DNA from: Spirosoma profusum
GTDB taxonomy: Bacteria > Bacteroidota > Bacteroidia > Cytophagales > Spirosomataceae
Direction: 5' to 3'
DNA: 64,000 nucleotides
Assembly: GCF_014699005.1 (NCBI RefSeq)
Contig: NZ_JACWZY010000027.1
Location: forward strand, 56,542 to 120,541
Under the pieces are notes generated by a model. That model did not search any database and had not been told where the DNA came from. It saw only the letters and a list, made by a program, of their open reading frames with translations. Positions 38,000-47,138 of this stretch are shown here, piece after piece (position 1 is the stretch's first letter; each line of letters opens with the position of its first letter). A program made the translations under genes and the position numbers.

Positions 38000-38120
38000 G
38001 TCTGAACCGTGATTGAGCTGATTTGAGGATTTACTGGATTTTGTTAATTGATCAGGCGCTTCGAAGAAGCGAAAAACAAAATCCAGAAAATCCTCAAATC
38101 AGCTCAATCACGGTTCAGAC
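38000..38120. repeat. Dispersed inverted repeat, family B
   Basis: The arms 38000-38044 (GTCTGAACCGTGATTGAGC...) and 38075-38120 are long reverse complements around a loop holding a small GCGCTTCGAAGAAGCG hairpin. The right arm overlaps the end of the phosphotriesterase-family gene and supplies its last five codons and stop. Confidence 0.9.
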
Positions 38121-39099
38121 AAAAGGCTTCCGCCGGATTCTCCATCAAAATCTGTTTCCAGTCTTTATTGGTAAAGCCGCGCTTGTTAAGTGTAGGCATG
38201 AGTTGCCTGAACAAAACGGTATAATCGCGACCAATGGAGCCGCCATTGGGCTTATCGGGGTCGTACCAGCCAGCGTCGTGCGAGAGTAAGGTTCGGTGCA
38301 GGAATTTGTTTTCTTTCATCAATAACAACGTCTCGGCATACGTATCGACATTGCTAGTATCGAGTCCGTCCAGACTTACCCAGCCCCCTTCCCGAACCAT
38401 GCGTCCGTAGTGAACCATGTTGCTCCCCTGCGCATGAACCCACACAAACGCATCAGGCCGAACTCCTTCCTGTTTCAGCAAATCGAGCTGTTCAAAAGCT
38501 GGTACGTATGGACCCGTATGTGAGCAGATAGTCAGGCCGGTACGTTTGTGTGTACGTGCAGCCGCAATCACAAGTTTCCGATGCAGTTCAGATAAAGAAC
38601 CCGGATTTACGCCGATTTTGATAAATCCCGGCCGGATGCCCGTTCCGTCAATACCGTTCTGAAAATCGGCAATCCAGCGATCAGCCAGTTGATCAGCCGT
38701 TTCGGTATGGGCAAAAGCGGGCAAATATTTATTGTCCGACGCCCCATAATACCCTGTGTTGGTCAGGAGGTGAATACCACTACGTTCGGATAACTCTTTT
38801 AAAAGAAGCGTGTCTTTCCCAAGATAAGCCGGCGTACAGTCGAGCAGCGTTTGGCAACCTAACTGTTTCAACGTTTGCAAATAAGGCAGCATTTTCGCCA
38901 CTACGTCCTCGCGTTTCCAGCGATCCGCCGTGATTTTGTCAGCTCCAATAAAATCCACCAGAATATGCTCGTGAATGAGCGTCAGTCCCATTTTCGATGC
39001 GGGCATTGGGCCCGTCACCGTATGCACGATACGTTCCGGTCGACGTAGTAAGCTACAAGCTGCCAGCGAACTCCGCAGAAATGACCGACGAGACAACAT
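38104..39099 (-). CDS. Phosphotriesterase-family metal hydrolase
   Basis: A Tat-type signal (LSRRSFLRSSLAACSLL) precedes a TIM-barrel amidohydrolase of the phosphotriesterase branch (331 residues). Metal-site residues visible are His43 and His45 in LIHEHILVDF, the likely carboxylated Lys161 in GFIKIGVN, His194 in CSHTGPY, His222 in WVHAQGS and Asp275 in LSHDAGWYDP. Bacterial members are lactonases or related hydrolases; the substrate is unknown. The C-terminal residues CLNRD and the stop lie in a dispersed repeat. Just upstream of the ATG is a run of eight heptamer repeats. It is therefore an isolated gene with unusual sequence at both ends. Confidence 0.9.
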   Translation of the reverse strand: MLSRRSFLRSSLAACSLLRRPERIVHTVTGPMPASKMGLTLIHEHILVDFIGADKITADRWKREDVVAKMLPYLQTLKQLGCQTLLDCTPAYLGKDTLLLKELSERSGIHLLTNTGYYGASDNKYLPAFAHTETADQLADRWIADFQNGIDGTGIRPGFIKIGVNPGSLSELHRKLVIAAARTHKRTGLTICSHTGPYVPAFEQLDLLKQEGVRPDAFVWVHAQGSNMVHYGRMVREGGWVSLDGLDTSNVDTYAETLLLMKENKFLHRTLLSHDAGWYDPDKPNGGSIGRDYTVLFRQLMPTLNKRGFTNKDWKQILMENPAEAFCLNRD

Positions 39100-39100
39100 G

Positions 39101-39156
<56 letters not shown>

Positions 39157-39245
39157 ATTTACAAAATCATTTTTATTTTTCTATTATTCACAGATCATTT
39201 TCAAATCATTAAATACTCAAGCAACTTCTATTAATCTCACTTTCC

Positions 39246-39300
39246 TCTCTTGAAAACAAAATCCAGAAAATCAATAAATCATATAAATCCAGGTTCAGAC
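39246..39300. repeat. Dispersed repeat, family B, single arm
   Basis: A single copy (AAAACAAAATCC...AGGTTCAGAC) related to the arms at 38000-38120. It abuts and touches the stop codon of the TPR protein gene at 39300-39302. Confidence 0.8.
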
Positions 39301-40430
39301 TATTTATACGCTTTCGCTTCCTTAATCAGCGACTTGTATTCGCCCACGGAAAGTGCTTTTTTATAATATAGTTTGGCCTGAGTTCGGTCGTTAGCGCGGG
39401 CGGCTATACGAGCTAAACCAGCATAGGCAAAAGCCTGATATTCTTTAGTATACCCTTCATTGAAAGGTTGTTTAAGAGCCGTCTGGTAATACGTAGCAGC
39501 TTCTTTGTCGTCTTTTTCGTCCTGTTCGGCCAGCATTCCTGAGAACGTATTAAACGCCAACGGCACTAATTTATTCGGCATTGTTTTAAGCCGCTGCACA
39601 TACGGGCGGGCTTCAACGTAACGGCCAGCCAGCATGAGCGATTCGACGTAAGTCATAGCAAAAAGCGGATTATCCGGGTATTTATCCACCAGATACTTCG
39701 TGTATCCTATGGCCCGCCCAGCATTCGTCTCATGTTTCAACAAAACATGAGACAGGTAGTAATTGGCTACGGGTCGCATAAACAGGGCCTTGCGTGTTGC
39801 TACGTCCATCTGTTTAATACCCAGCGCGATATCGCCATCAGCAAAGAAAAACATGAACGGACGTACAATCGGGTGATCGATGGGGTAGCGTTCTACGTAG
39901 TAATTATAAAGTCCGGTGGTGAAGTAAAAATCCGGGATTTTTTCCATCAATTTGGAGCCGTCGCGCAGGTAGCTATACGCCTTTTTCGATTCGCCCACCG
40001 CTTTCAGTGATTCCCCCTGGTTGTGGTACTGTGCAGCCAGATAGCTATGGCAGGTCAGCATAAAAAATTTGGCTTCCGGATTGTTTTCGTCCTTGTCGAG
40101 CATCTTTTTGGTGAACTCCATAGCCTGCGCAACCGACTGCATAAACTGGGACGTAGCAGCCTTATTTTCGGCCAGCGGCAAATACTGAATATCAAGCTGC
40201 GTTGCCCGCAGGATAGGTCCGATAGGGTGTTGCGGATACTTGATCTGAAGCTGGCGAATCAGGATATCGGCCTCTTTAAATTCCAGGTTATAAATACTGT
40301 CCAGCACTTTCAGAATAGTCTGCTGTGTTGCCGGATCGTTGATCACCTGCGCTGGTGCCAGTAGCGGAGTCAGCATGACAACAAGAAACAGCAGCGTTTT
40401 TTTTACAATAGACAAAGCGGTATCTAACAT
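39300..40430 (-). CDS. TPR-like exported protein
   Basis: I place the start at the ATG at 40430 (MLDTALSIVKKTLLFLVVM), which makes a signal peptide ending at LAPAQ and 376 residues. Helical repeat pairs follow with tetratricopeptide-like spacing (AEFKEADILIRQ-type, FLQ helices, AGRAIGYTKYLVDKYPDN, KEAATYYQTALKQ, AQAKLYYKKALSVGEY). Tetratricopeptide proteins act as scaffolds, so a specific role cannot be given. It is divergent from the M16 peptidase gene, with 81 bases between starts that must hold both promoters. Its stop lies in a family B repeat. Confidence 0.8.
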   Translation of the reverse strand: MLDTALSIVKKTLLFLVVMLTPLLAPAQVINDPATQQTILKVLDSIYNLEFKEADILIRQLQIKYPQHPIGPILRATQLDIQYLPLAENKAATSQFMQSVAQAMEFTKKMLDKDENNPEAKFFMLTCHSYLAAQYHNQGESLKAVGESKKAYSYLRDGSKLMEKIPDFYFTTGLYNYYVERYPIDHPIVRPFMFFFADGDIALGIKQMDVATRKALFMRPVANYYLSHVLLKHETNAGRAIGYTKYLVDKYPDNPLFAMTYVESLMLAGRYVEARPYVQRLKTMPNKLVPLAFNTFSGMLAEQDEKDDKEAATYYQTALKQPFNEGYTKEYQAFAYAGLARIAARANDRTQAKLYYKKALSVGEYKSLIKEAKAYK

Positions 40431-40511
40431 TACGTCGTTTGATTCTATACGCCCGGAAGCGTACTTTTGTTCAATGTGCATAGTCCATATCGACTAGCTG
40501 GATTCTTTTTT

Positions 40512-41762
40512 ATGATTCATTACGAACAGTTTGTATTAGACAATGGCCTCCGCGTATTCGTTCATGAAGACGAAACGACCCCGATGGCTGCCGTCAATAT
40601 TTTATATAACGTCGGTTCACGCGATGAAGACCCGGCTAAAACGGGTTTTGCGCATTTATTCGAACACCTGATGTTTGGCGGCTCCCAAAACATTCCGTCT
40701 TACGATGAGCCGCTTCAGAAAGTCGGGGGCGAAAACAACGCTTTCACAAGTCCCGACATCACCAATTATTACATTACGTTGCCGTCGGCCAACCTGGAAA
40801 CCGCATTCTGGCTCGAATCGGACCGGATGCTGAGCCTCTCGTTTGACCCGCAATCGCTCGATGTGCAGCAGAAAGTGGTTATCGAAGAGTTCAAACAACG
40901 ATACCTGAATCAACCTTACGGCGATGTCTGGCTCAAGCTCCGCCCCCTGGCGTATCAACAACATCCCTACCGCTGGGCCACAATCGGCAAAGACATCAGC
41001 CATATCGAAGATGCTACGCTGGATGATGTGAAGTCGTTCTTTTTCAAATATTATCTGCCCAACAACGCCATTCTGGTGGTGGCGGGCAACGTAACGGTTG
41101 AGCAGGTAAAACAGCTGTGCGTCAAGTGGTTTTCAACCATTCCAGCAGGTGAGCCATACGTTCGCGAACTACCTTCAGAGCCAGTTCAGCAGGAAGCCCG
41201 CAAACTGGAAATTTCGGCCAACGTACCGTTGAATGGACTGTATAAAGCGTATCACATGCCCGGCCGTTTTGACCCCGATTTTCATATCGCCGACTTGATG
41301 AGCGATATGCTGGGACGTAGCAAATCGTCGCGACTGTACCAGAAACTACTACGTGACAACCCCATTTTCAGCAGCATCACCGCTTACCTTACGGCATCCA
41401 TCGACCCCGGTCTGCTCGTCATTCAGGGGATGCTCAATAACGACGTAACACTCGAAGAAGCTAATGCCGCCGTTGAAGCACTCTTGCAGGAATTTATCGA
41501 CAATCCGGTTTCGGAGGAAGAACTGGCGAAAGTGAAGAATCAGGCGGAGGCCACGCACGCATTTTCGGAAGTTGAGCTGCTGAACCGAGCCATGAATCTG
41601 GCGTTTGCGGCCAATGCCGGAAATCCGGATTTAGTAAATCAGGAAGTTGCGCAGATTCAGGCTATTACGTCAGCCGATATTCAGGCGATGGCCCAAAAAG
41701 TGCTACGTAAGGAAAACTGTTCGACCTTATATTACCGGCGTGCGGAAGAGGTTGCAGCTTAA
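40512..41762 (+). CDS. M16-family zinc peptidase
   Basis: Starting at the ATG at 40512 (MIHYEQFVLDNG) the protein is 416 residues, the size of a one-chain half of an M16 (pitrilysin/processing peptidase) enzyme. The inverted zinc motif HLFEH gives His48, Glu51 and His52, with a further Glu in VVIEEFKQR about 75 residues later. The C-terminal half is the usual inactive-fold repeat domain (RKLEISANVPLNGLYKAYHM). Single-chain members often pair with a second half encoded elsewhere. It heads a plus-strand run; the nucleotidyltransferase follows after 11 bases. Confidence 0.92.
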   Translation: MIHYEQFVLDNGLRVFVHEDETTPMAAVNILYNVGSRDEDPAKTGFAHLFEHLMFGGSQNIPSYDEPLQKVGGENNAFTSPDITNYYITLPSANLETAFWLESDRMLSLSFDPQSLDVQQKVVIEEFKQRYLNQPYGDVWLKLRPLAYQQHPYRWATIGKDISHIEDATLDDVKSFFFKYYLPNNAILVVAGNVTVEQVKQLCVKWFSTIPAGEPYVRELPSEPVQQEARKLEISANVPLNGLYKAYHMPGRFDPDFHIADLMSDMLGRSKSSRLYQKLLRDNPIFSSITAYLTASIDPGLLVIQGMLNNDVTLEEANAAVEALLQEFIDNPVSEEELAKVKNQAEATHAFSEVELLNRAMNLAFAANAGNPDLVNQEVAQIQAITSADIQAMAQKVLRKENCSTLYYRRAEEVAA

Positions 41763-41773
41763 ATTGACCAGTC

Positions 41774-42133
41774 ATGGCTACAGAAATCACCTATCAACCC
41801 AAACCCCTGACCAATGCTGAACTTCAGCAGTTATCACAGGACGTAAAGCTAGCCTTAACGGAATTGTATGGCGACCGGCTCGACCGGATAATTCTGTATG
41901 GTTCCTACGCGCGGGGTGATTTCCATGCCGAGTCGGATGTGGATTATATGGTGGTGTTGAAGGATGATGAGGTAAAAGCAGGGCAGGAAATCAGGCATAT
42001 GGTTGATAAAATTTATGACGTTTTAGACGACCATTACATACTAGTTTCTGTAAAGCCAGCTTCGCTGAAAAAATATATGGAATCAGGTTTGTTTCTTTAT
42101 CAGACTGTTCGGCGTGAGGGGAAACAGATATGA
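41774..42133 (+). CDS. Minimal nucleotidyltransferase (MNT), antitoxin type
   Basis: The 119-residue protein is a stand-alone nucleotidyltransferase with the motif GSYARGDFHAESDVD (Gly43-Ser44, Asp55, Asp57 as metal ligands). It has no C-terminal domain. MNT proteins pair with HEPN proteins as toxin-antitoxin modules; in studied pairs the MNT adds adenylyl groups to the HEPN partner and silences it. Its stop overlaps the start of the HEPN gene (ATGA), the usual arrangement for such pairs. Confidence 0.9.
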   Translation: MATEITYQPKPLTNAELQQLSQDVKLALTELYGDRLDRIILYGSYARGDFHAESDVDYMVVLKDDEVKAGQEIRHMVDKIYDVLDDHYILVSVKPASLKKYMESGLFLYQTVRREGKQI

Positions 42134-42522
42134 ATGAAAATGTATCTGCTTACATGCTTATGGCAGAGGAGTGTTTGCGGGACTCTCGGTATTTATTACA
42201 AATGAAAAGTTACCGCAGTGCTGCCGGTCGGGCCTATTATGCCTATTTCGACGCGGTACGGGCATTACTTGCCAGTAAAAATATAACTACGAAATCCCAT
42301 TCATCTATTAAAATGCTATTTGGCCAACACTTTGTTCAGGCAGGTCCATTCACCAAACCTGATGCAAAGGCCTTTCAGAGTTTATTTCTCTTACGCCAGA
42401 ACAGTGATTACGAAATAGATGAGAATGTTTCGGAAGAAGATGCAACTGATGCGGTTGCAACAGCCACCGAATTTCTACACCAGGTCGAAGCATATTTACG
42501 GGATAACAGTTTTGCAGCATGA
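42130..42522 (+). CDS. HEPN-domain protein, toxin type
   Basis: A 130-residue all-helical HEPN protein (AAEECLRDSRYLL-type first helix, SAAGRAYYAYFDAVRALLA, then LLRQNSDYEIDE). The canonical R-X4-6-H ribonuclease motif is not evident; the equivalent position reads Arg-Gln-Asn-Ser-Asp-Tyr, so activity is uncertain. It is the partner of the MNT gene immediately upstream. Its stop overlaps the start of ispF, so translation of an essential enzyme may be coupled to this module. Confidence 0.85.
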   Translation: MNENVSAYMLMAEECLRDSRYLLQMKSYRSAAGRAYYAYFDAVRALLASKNITTKSHSSIKMLFGQHFVQAGPFTKPDAKAFQSLFLLRQNSDYEIDENVSEEDATDAVATATEFLHQVEAYLRDNSFAA

Positions 42523-42998
42523 AAATTCGTGTAGGACAAGGTTATGACGTTCACCGGCTGGAAGAAGGTCGACCTTTCTGGTTAGGGGGTATTCAGATTC
42601 CCAGTACGTTTGGGCCGGTCGGCCATTCCGATGCCGATGTAGTGTGCCACGTGCTGTGCGATGCCCTGCTGGGTGCGGCCAACATGCGGAACATCGGGTA
42701 CCATTTTTCGGATAAAGACCCGCGCTGGAAAGGTGTCGATAGTAAATTACTGCTGGCGGAAGTGCTACGTATGGTACGTAGCGAAGGCTACGAAATCTCG
42801 AATGTCGACGTAACGGTGGTGTTACAGGAGCCGAAATTGAATCCACACATTCCGGCCATGAAAACCTGTCTGGCCGACGTAATGGCCATTCCCGAAGAAG
42901 ATATTTCCATCAAAGCCACTACGTCTGAACACATCGGTTTCGTCGGGCGTGGCGAAGGCATTGCCGCGCACTGCGTAGCCCTTATATTTAAGGATTAG
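42519..42998 (+). CDS. ispF: 2-C-methyl-D-erythritol 2,4-cyclodiphosphate synthase
   Basis: This 159-residue enzyme of the non-mevalonate (MEP) isoprenoid pathway cyclises 4-diphosphocytidyl-2-C-methyl-erythritol 2-phosphate. The hallmark metal residues are Asp10 and His12 in GYDVHRL and His44 or so in GHSDADVVCHVLCDALLG, with the C-terminal signature SEHIGFVGRGEGIAAHCV. The length is standard. Its ATG overlaps the HEPN stop (ATGA). The amidohydrolase follows after 21 bases. Confidence 0.96.
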   Translation: MKIRVGQGYDVHRLEEGRPFWLGGIQIPSTFGPVGHSDADVVCHVLCDALLGAANMRNIGYHFSDKDPRWKGVDSKLLLAEVLRMVRSEGYEISNVDVTVVLQEPKLNPHIPAMKTCLADVMAIPEEDISIKATTSEHIGFVGRGEGIAAHCVALIFKD

Positions 42999-43019
42999 TT
43001 TCATAAATACCACCTGACA

Positions 43020-44159
43020 ATGAGAAGTCTACTGTACTTACCAGCTCTCCTGCTTTCGGGCGTTATAGCGTGCGGTCAAGGTCAATCCGCCAAATCGACC
43101 CAACCAGAAATGCCACTGGGTTTTGAAGAATACGACCCCGTTTCGACGCTGAAAGTGCCGGAGCACAAACTAACCAAGTCCAAATACCCGTTCATCGACG
43201 TCCATAACCATCAGTTTCAGATGGACAAGGAAGATTTGAACAAACTCATCGGGCAGATGGACGATCTGAACATGGGGTTGATGGTGAACCTAAGCGGTCG
43301 GGGGTTTGCCAATGACGAAGCCGAAAGCACAAAATTTTTGGACAATGCGCTGGCTAATGTCAAGAAAACCAGTCCGAAACGAATAGCTCTGTTTACGAAC
43401 ATTAACTTCTCGAACGTAAACGATAAAGGCTGGACGGAGCAGGCTGTAAAAACACTCGAAGAAGATGTAAAGAAGGGAGCGAAAGGACTGAAAATTTATA
43501 AAAGTCTGGGTTTCAGCGTAAAGGATGACAAAGGAAAACGCGTTCGGGTCGATGACCCACGTCTTGACCCTATCTGGGCAAAATGTGGTCAACTGGGCAT
43601 TCCAGTGTTGATTCACACTGCCGACCCAAAGTCCTTCTGGGACCCGATGGACCGTTACAACGAACGCTGGCTCGAACTCAAGCTTCACGCCGGTCGCAAG
43701 CGCGGCCCCAATGATCCAGTGCCCTGGGAGCAACTGCTGGCCGAGCAGCACAGCGTTTTCCGCAAGCATCCGAAAACCACGTTCATTGCCGCCCACATGG
43801 GCTGGTACCCCAATGACCTGAAAAAACTGGACAGTTTGATGAAGGTTTTTCCGAACATCAACGTAGAGATTGGGGCCGTCATCGCCGAATTGGGTCGCCA
43901 ACCGAGAGCAAGTCGGGCGTTTTTCGAGAAATACCAGGACCGGATTCTGTTCGGAAAAGATAGCTGGGTTCCATCGGAGTACGCTACGTATTTCCGCGTG
44001 CTGGAGACCAACGACGAGTATTTTCCGTATCACAAGAAATACCACGCTTTCTGGCGTATGTACGGCATGGGCTTACCCGATGAAGTCCTGAAGAAAGTGT
44101 ACTACAAAAACGCGTTACGTATCATTCCAGGGCTAGACAAAAGTCAGTTTCCGCAGTAA
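43020..44159 (+). CDS. Amidohydrolase-2-family lipoprotein
   Basis: The 379-residue protein has a lipoprotein-type signal (LLSGVIACGQG) and a TIM-barrel amidohydrolase domain. Metal-site candidates are His in FIDVHNHQ, His in VLIHTADPKSFWDP, His in FIAAHMGWYP and Asp in LFGKDSWVP. Members include decarboxylases and hydrolases of aromatic or sugar-like substrates; the actual substrate is unknown. Envelope location fits a role on a nutrient taken up outside the cytoplasm. The dipeptide epimerase gene follows after a strong inverted repeat. Confidence 0.88.
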   Translation: MRSLLYLPALLLSGVIACGQGQSAKSTQPEMPLGFEEYDPVSTLKVPEHKLTKSKYPFIDVHNHQFQMDKEDLNKLIGQMDDLNMGLMVNLSGRGFANDEAESTKFLDNALANVKKTSPKRIALFTNINFSNVNDKGWTEQAVKTLEEDVKKGAKGLKIYKSLGFSVKDDKGKRVRVDDPRLDPIWAKCGQLGIPVLIHTADPKSFWDPMDRYNERWLELKLHAGRKRGPNDPVPWEQLLAEQHSVFRKHPKTTFIAAHMGWYPNDLKKLDSLMKVFPNINVEIGAVIAELGRQPRASRAFFEKYQDRILFGKDSWVPSEYATYFRVLETNDEYFPYHKKYHAFWRMYGMGLPDEVLKKVYYKNALRIIPGLDKSQFPQ

Positions 44160-44160
44160 T

Positions 44161-44231
44161 TGGCCGTAACAGGCTCCGGCTGTTACTTAACTTGGTGTAA
44201 ATATTGTAACAGCCGGAGCCTGTTACGGCCA
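44161..44231. repeat. Nested 26-bp inverted repeat between two genes
   Basis: The arms 44161-44186 and 44206-44231 are exact complements around a 19-base AT-rich loop. Each arm is also a small hairpin (GTAACAG, GCTCCGG, CTGTTAC). It starts directly after the amidohydrolase stop and ends 4 bases before the epimerase ATG, so it could block or modulate ribosome entry there. No T tract follows. Confidence 0.9.
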
Positions 44232-44234
44232 GTC

Positions 44235-45335
44235 ATGAAAATCACCGCGATCAACCTTTATCGCTTCGACATTCCGCTCAAAGCGCCCATTGCCATTTCG
44301 CTGGGTACGATTGAAAACGCCCGGAATATTCTGGTTGAAATACAAACTAACGAGGGAATTACGGGTTGGGGCGAAGGTTCACCTTTCTGGATGATTGTTG
44401 GCGAAACACAGGCGTCTGGAATGGCCGCTGCGGAAGACATGGCCCGGCTACTTATCGGCAAAAATCCGCTTGACATTGAAGGTTGTCTGAACGCACTGCT
44501 ACGTTACCTGCCAGCCCATCCTACGACGCGTTCGGCCTTCGACATGGCGCTTTACGACATTGCCGCCAAAGCCGCCCGGATGCCGCTCTATCAGTTTTTG
44601 GGAGGTAGCAAACGAACACTCATAACCGATGAAACCATCTACATCAACACGCCCGAACGGATGGTTGAAGATGCGCTACGTATCCAGGAGAAAGGTGCCG
44701 ACGCCATCAAGGTAAAACTCGGCACCAACCTGCGCGACGATATTGCACGTATCGAAGCGATACGTTCGGCCATTGGCCCGAATACGCCGATACGTACTGA
44801 TGCCAATCAGGGATGGGACGTAGTGACGGCATCGGGCGTGCTACGTGTTATTGGCGGAATGAATGTGCAGTACTGCGAACAGCCCATTAAGCGGTACGAC
44901 ATTGCCGGTTTGCGGCAGATTCGGCAGCAATCGAACGTACCGATTATGGCGGATGAGAGCCTGTTCGATGCCGTTGATGCTATCCGACTCGTGCGTGAAG
45001 AAGCCGTCGATTATTTTAACATCAAGCTATCGAAAAGCGGGGGTATTTTTGAAGCGCTCAAGATAAATGCTATAGGTGAAGCCGCTGGTATTCCCTGTAT
45101 GATTGGTTGCATGTCAGAATCGCGGCTGGCGCTGACGGCTAATGCTCATTTTGCTTCAGCCCGGCAAAACGTTCGTTTTTACGATCTAGACGCCTGTTTC
45201 GAACACGCCAACGACCCGATTCATGGCGGCATTACGTATACTGGTTACCAAATTGAATTACCCGAAACGCCCGGCATCGGCGCCGAAGTAGACCCGGCTT
45301 TTTTGAAAAAATTACCTGTATTAACCATTTCCTGA
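44235..45335 (+). CDS. Dipeptide epimerase (enolase superfamily)
   Basis: The ATG at 44235 (MKITAINLYRFDIPL) is chosen because upstream codons lie in the inverted repeat; the product is 366 residues. The muconate-lactonising-type barrel shows Lys-x-Lys in IKVKLGTN, metal ligands Asp in RTDANQGW, Glu in CEQPI and Asp in MADESLFD, and the second catalytic Lys in NIKLSKSGG. The C-terminal DLDACFEHANDPIHGG matches the Asp-x-Asp substrate-amine contact of L-Ala-D/L-Glu-type epimerases. It probably epimerises dipeptides from peptidoglycan turnover. This makes sense with periplasmic peptide recycling, though it could act on other dipeptides. Confidence 0.88.
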   Translation: MKITAINLYRFDIPLKAPIAISLGTIENARNILVEIQTNEGITGWGEGSPFWMIVGETQASGMAAAEDMARLLIGKNPLDIEGCLNALLRYLPAHPTTRSAFDMALYDIAAKAARMPLYQFLGGSKRTLITDETIYINTPERMVEDALRIQEKGADAIKVKLGTNLRDDIARIEAIRSAIGPNTPIRTDANQGWDVVTASGVLRVIGGMNVQYCEQPIKRYDIAGLRQIRQQSNVPIMADESLFDAVDAIRLVREEAVDYFNIKLSKSGGIFEALKINAIGEAAGIPCMIGCMSESRLALTANAHFASARQNVRFYDLDACFEHANDPIHGGITYTGYQIELPETPGIGAEVDPAFLKKLPVLTIS

Positions 45336-45429
45336 CGATTCCCGCTTCCACGGATCAGCTAAAGTCTATTTAAACCGCTACGTATATTTGGCCACTACTA
45401 CGCTTTATAAGTGGTAACTATTGCAATTC

Positions 45430-47109
45430 ATGAAACTAACTGACTGCCAACCCTTTCAAAGTTTTTATCGCTTACTTCTATCGACAATCGCACTTCTGAC
45501 ATGCTCGTATTCCTATGCGCAGCATGAATCAAACGGTGAGAAATTATTTTCCCTGCATTGTGAGACCTGTCATACGTTTAAAGAGGATGGCATCGGGCCA
45601 CAGCTTGGTGGTTTGAAAGGCGTACTTGACCAGAAATACTTAACGGCGTTTATCAACAGCCCTCAGGCAATGATTAACGCAAAGAACCCTCGCGCGCTGG
45701 AGAAGTACAAAAAATTTGGCACCATCATGCCGAATTTCAATCACTTAAAGCCCAAAGAAATTCAGGAATTAATCGCCTTTATTCTCGAAAAACCAGCGCC
45801 CAAAGTGACGGCGGCAGCGCAGAAAAAGGGATTGACTAACCCAATTCCTGCACCCATTCAGATGGCCACTATTAGCCTGAATCTGAAGAAAGTAATCCAG
45901 TTTCCGGCGACAAACACCATCAAGCCCCGTACCCGCATCAACAAAATGGGCGTCCATCCCATCACGAAGGAAAACCTTGTTGCCGATTCGCAGGGGAAAA
46001 TTTATATTCTGAATGCCAACAATGAGCCGGATGTTTTCTTCGACGTAATGAATCACTTTCCCAAATTCACCAACGTACCGGGTCTGGCTACTGGCTTGGG
46101 CAGCTTTGCCTTTCACCCTGATTTTGCTCAAAACGGGCTTTTTTACACGACTCATACCGAGCCCAACAACCAGGTAAAAGCTGATTTTGCTTACGCCGAC
46201 AGTATTCCGGTCAAGTTACAATGGATTATTAATGAATGGGTTATCGACAATAAAACGTCACGTACCGTAACCGGAAAACCTCGCGAGCTACTCCGCATCA
46301 ACGTAGTGACGCAGATTCACGGCTTGCAGGAGATTGCGTTTAACCCGTATGCTAAACCCGGCGATGAAGATTATGGTCTGATGTACGTTTGTGAAGGCGA
46401 TGGTGGTGCCGTTGAGCAGGGTTATGCGTTTATTCCAAAGCGTAAAAACCACGTTTGGGGTAAGGTACTTCGGATAGATCCTACCGGTCGCAACAGCAAA
46501 AATGGGCAGTATGGTATTCCAAAATCCAATCCGATAGGTCGTTTCGGGCTGGACGAAATATATGCTGCTGGCTTCCGAAACCCCAACCGAATTTCGTGGA
46601 CGAAAGATGGTAAAGTCTTGGTTACCAATATTGGGCAGCACGAAATCGAATCGTTGTATCTGCTCAAACCCGGCAAAGATTATGGCTGGCCCAATCGGGA
46701 AGGGGCATTTTTGATCGATTCAACCGGCACTATAAATACCGTATTTCCGCTACCTGCCAACGATGCCCAATTTGGTTATACCTATCCGGTAGCCCAGTTC
46801 GATCACGACGAGGGCAATGCCATTATGGGCGGATTTGAATATATAGGTAGTCAGGTGCCCGAATTGAAAGGAAAATACATCTTCGGAGACGTAGTTAAAG
46901 GGCGCGTTTTTTATGTCAATTTGAATGAAATTAAGGAAGGTTCGCAGGCTACTATTCACGAATTTCCAATTATGCTCGACCACAAGCCCACTACGTTGAA
47001 AGAGCTTTGTAAAGTAGTTAAAGTCGATTTTCGTATTGGGCAAGATGCCAGTGGCGAGTTGTATATATTCACCCGCTCCGACGGAATGATGTATAAAATT
47101 GCCAAATAA
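45430..47109 (+). CDS. Cytochrome c/PQQ-type sugar dehydrogenase fusion
   Basis: The ATG at 45430 (MKLTDCQPFQSF; the upstream TTG is rejected) gives 559 residues with a signal peptide ending near YSYAQ. A cytochrome c domain (heme motif CETCH, Cys44, Cys47, His48, and a Met ligand in TIMPNF) precedes a glucose/sorbosone-dehydrogenase-type beta-propeller (PGLATGLGSFAFHPDF, then GLDEIYAAGFRNPNRIS and KDYGWPNREG). It should oxidise a sugar or alcohol in the periplasm using a quinone cofactor and pass electrons to its own heme. No partner gene is adjacent. Confidence 0.9.
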   Translation: MKLTDCQPFQSFYRLLLSTIALLTCSYSYAQHESNGEKLFSLHCETCHTFKEDGIGPQLGGLKGVLDQKYLTAFINSPQAMINAKNPRALEKYKKFGTIMPNFNHLKPKEIQELIAFILEKPAPKVTAAAQKKGLTNPIPAPIQMATISLNLKKVIQFPATNTIKPRTRINKMGVHPITKENLVADSQGKIYILNANNEPDVFFDVMNHFPKFTNVPGLATGLGSFAFHPDFAQNGLFYTTHTEPNNQVKADFAYADSIPVKLQWIINEWVIDNKTSRTVTGKPRELLRINVVTQIHGLQEIAFNPYAKPGDEDYGLMYVCEGDGGAVEQGYAFIPKRKNHVWGKVLRIDPTGRNSKNGQYGIPKSNPIGRFGLDEIYAAGFRNPNRISWTKDGKVLVTNIGQHEIESLYLLKPGKDYGWPNREGAFLIDSTGTINTVFPLPANDAQFGYTYPVAQFDHDEGNAIMGGFEYIGSQVPELKGKYIFGDVVKGRVFYVNLNEIKEGSQATIHEFPIMLDHKPTTLKELCKVVKVDFRIGQDASGELYIFTRSDGMMYKIAK

Positions 47110-47138
47110 CGTAGTAGCCCATTTTCTTTCAGTTATTC

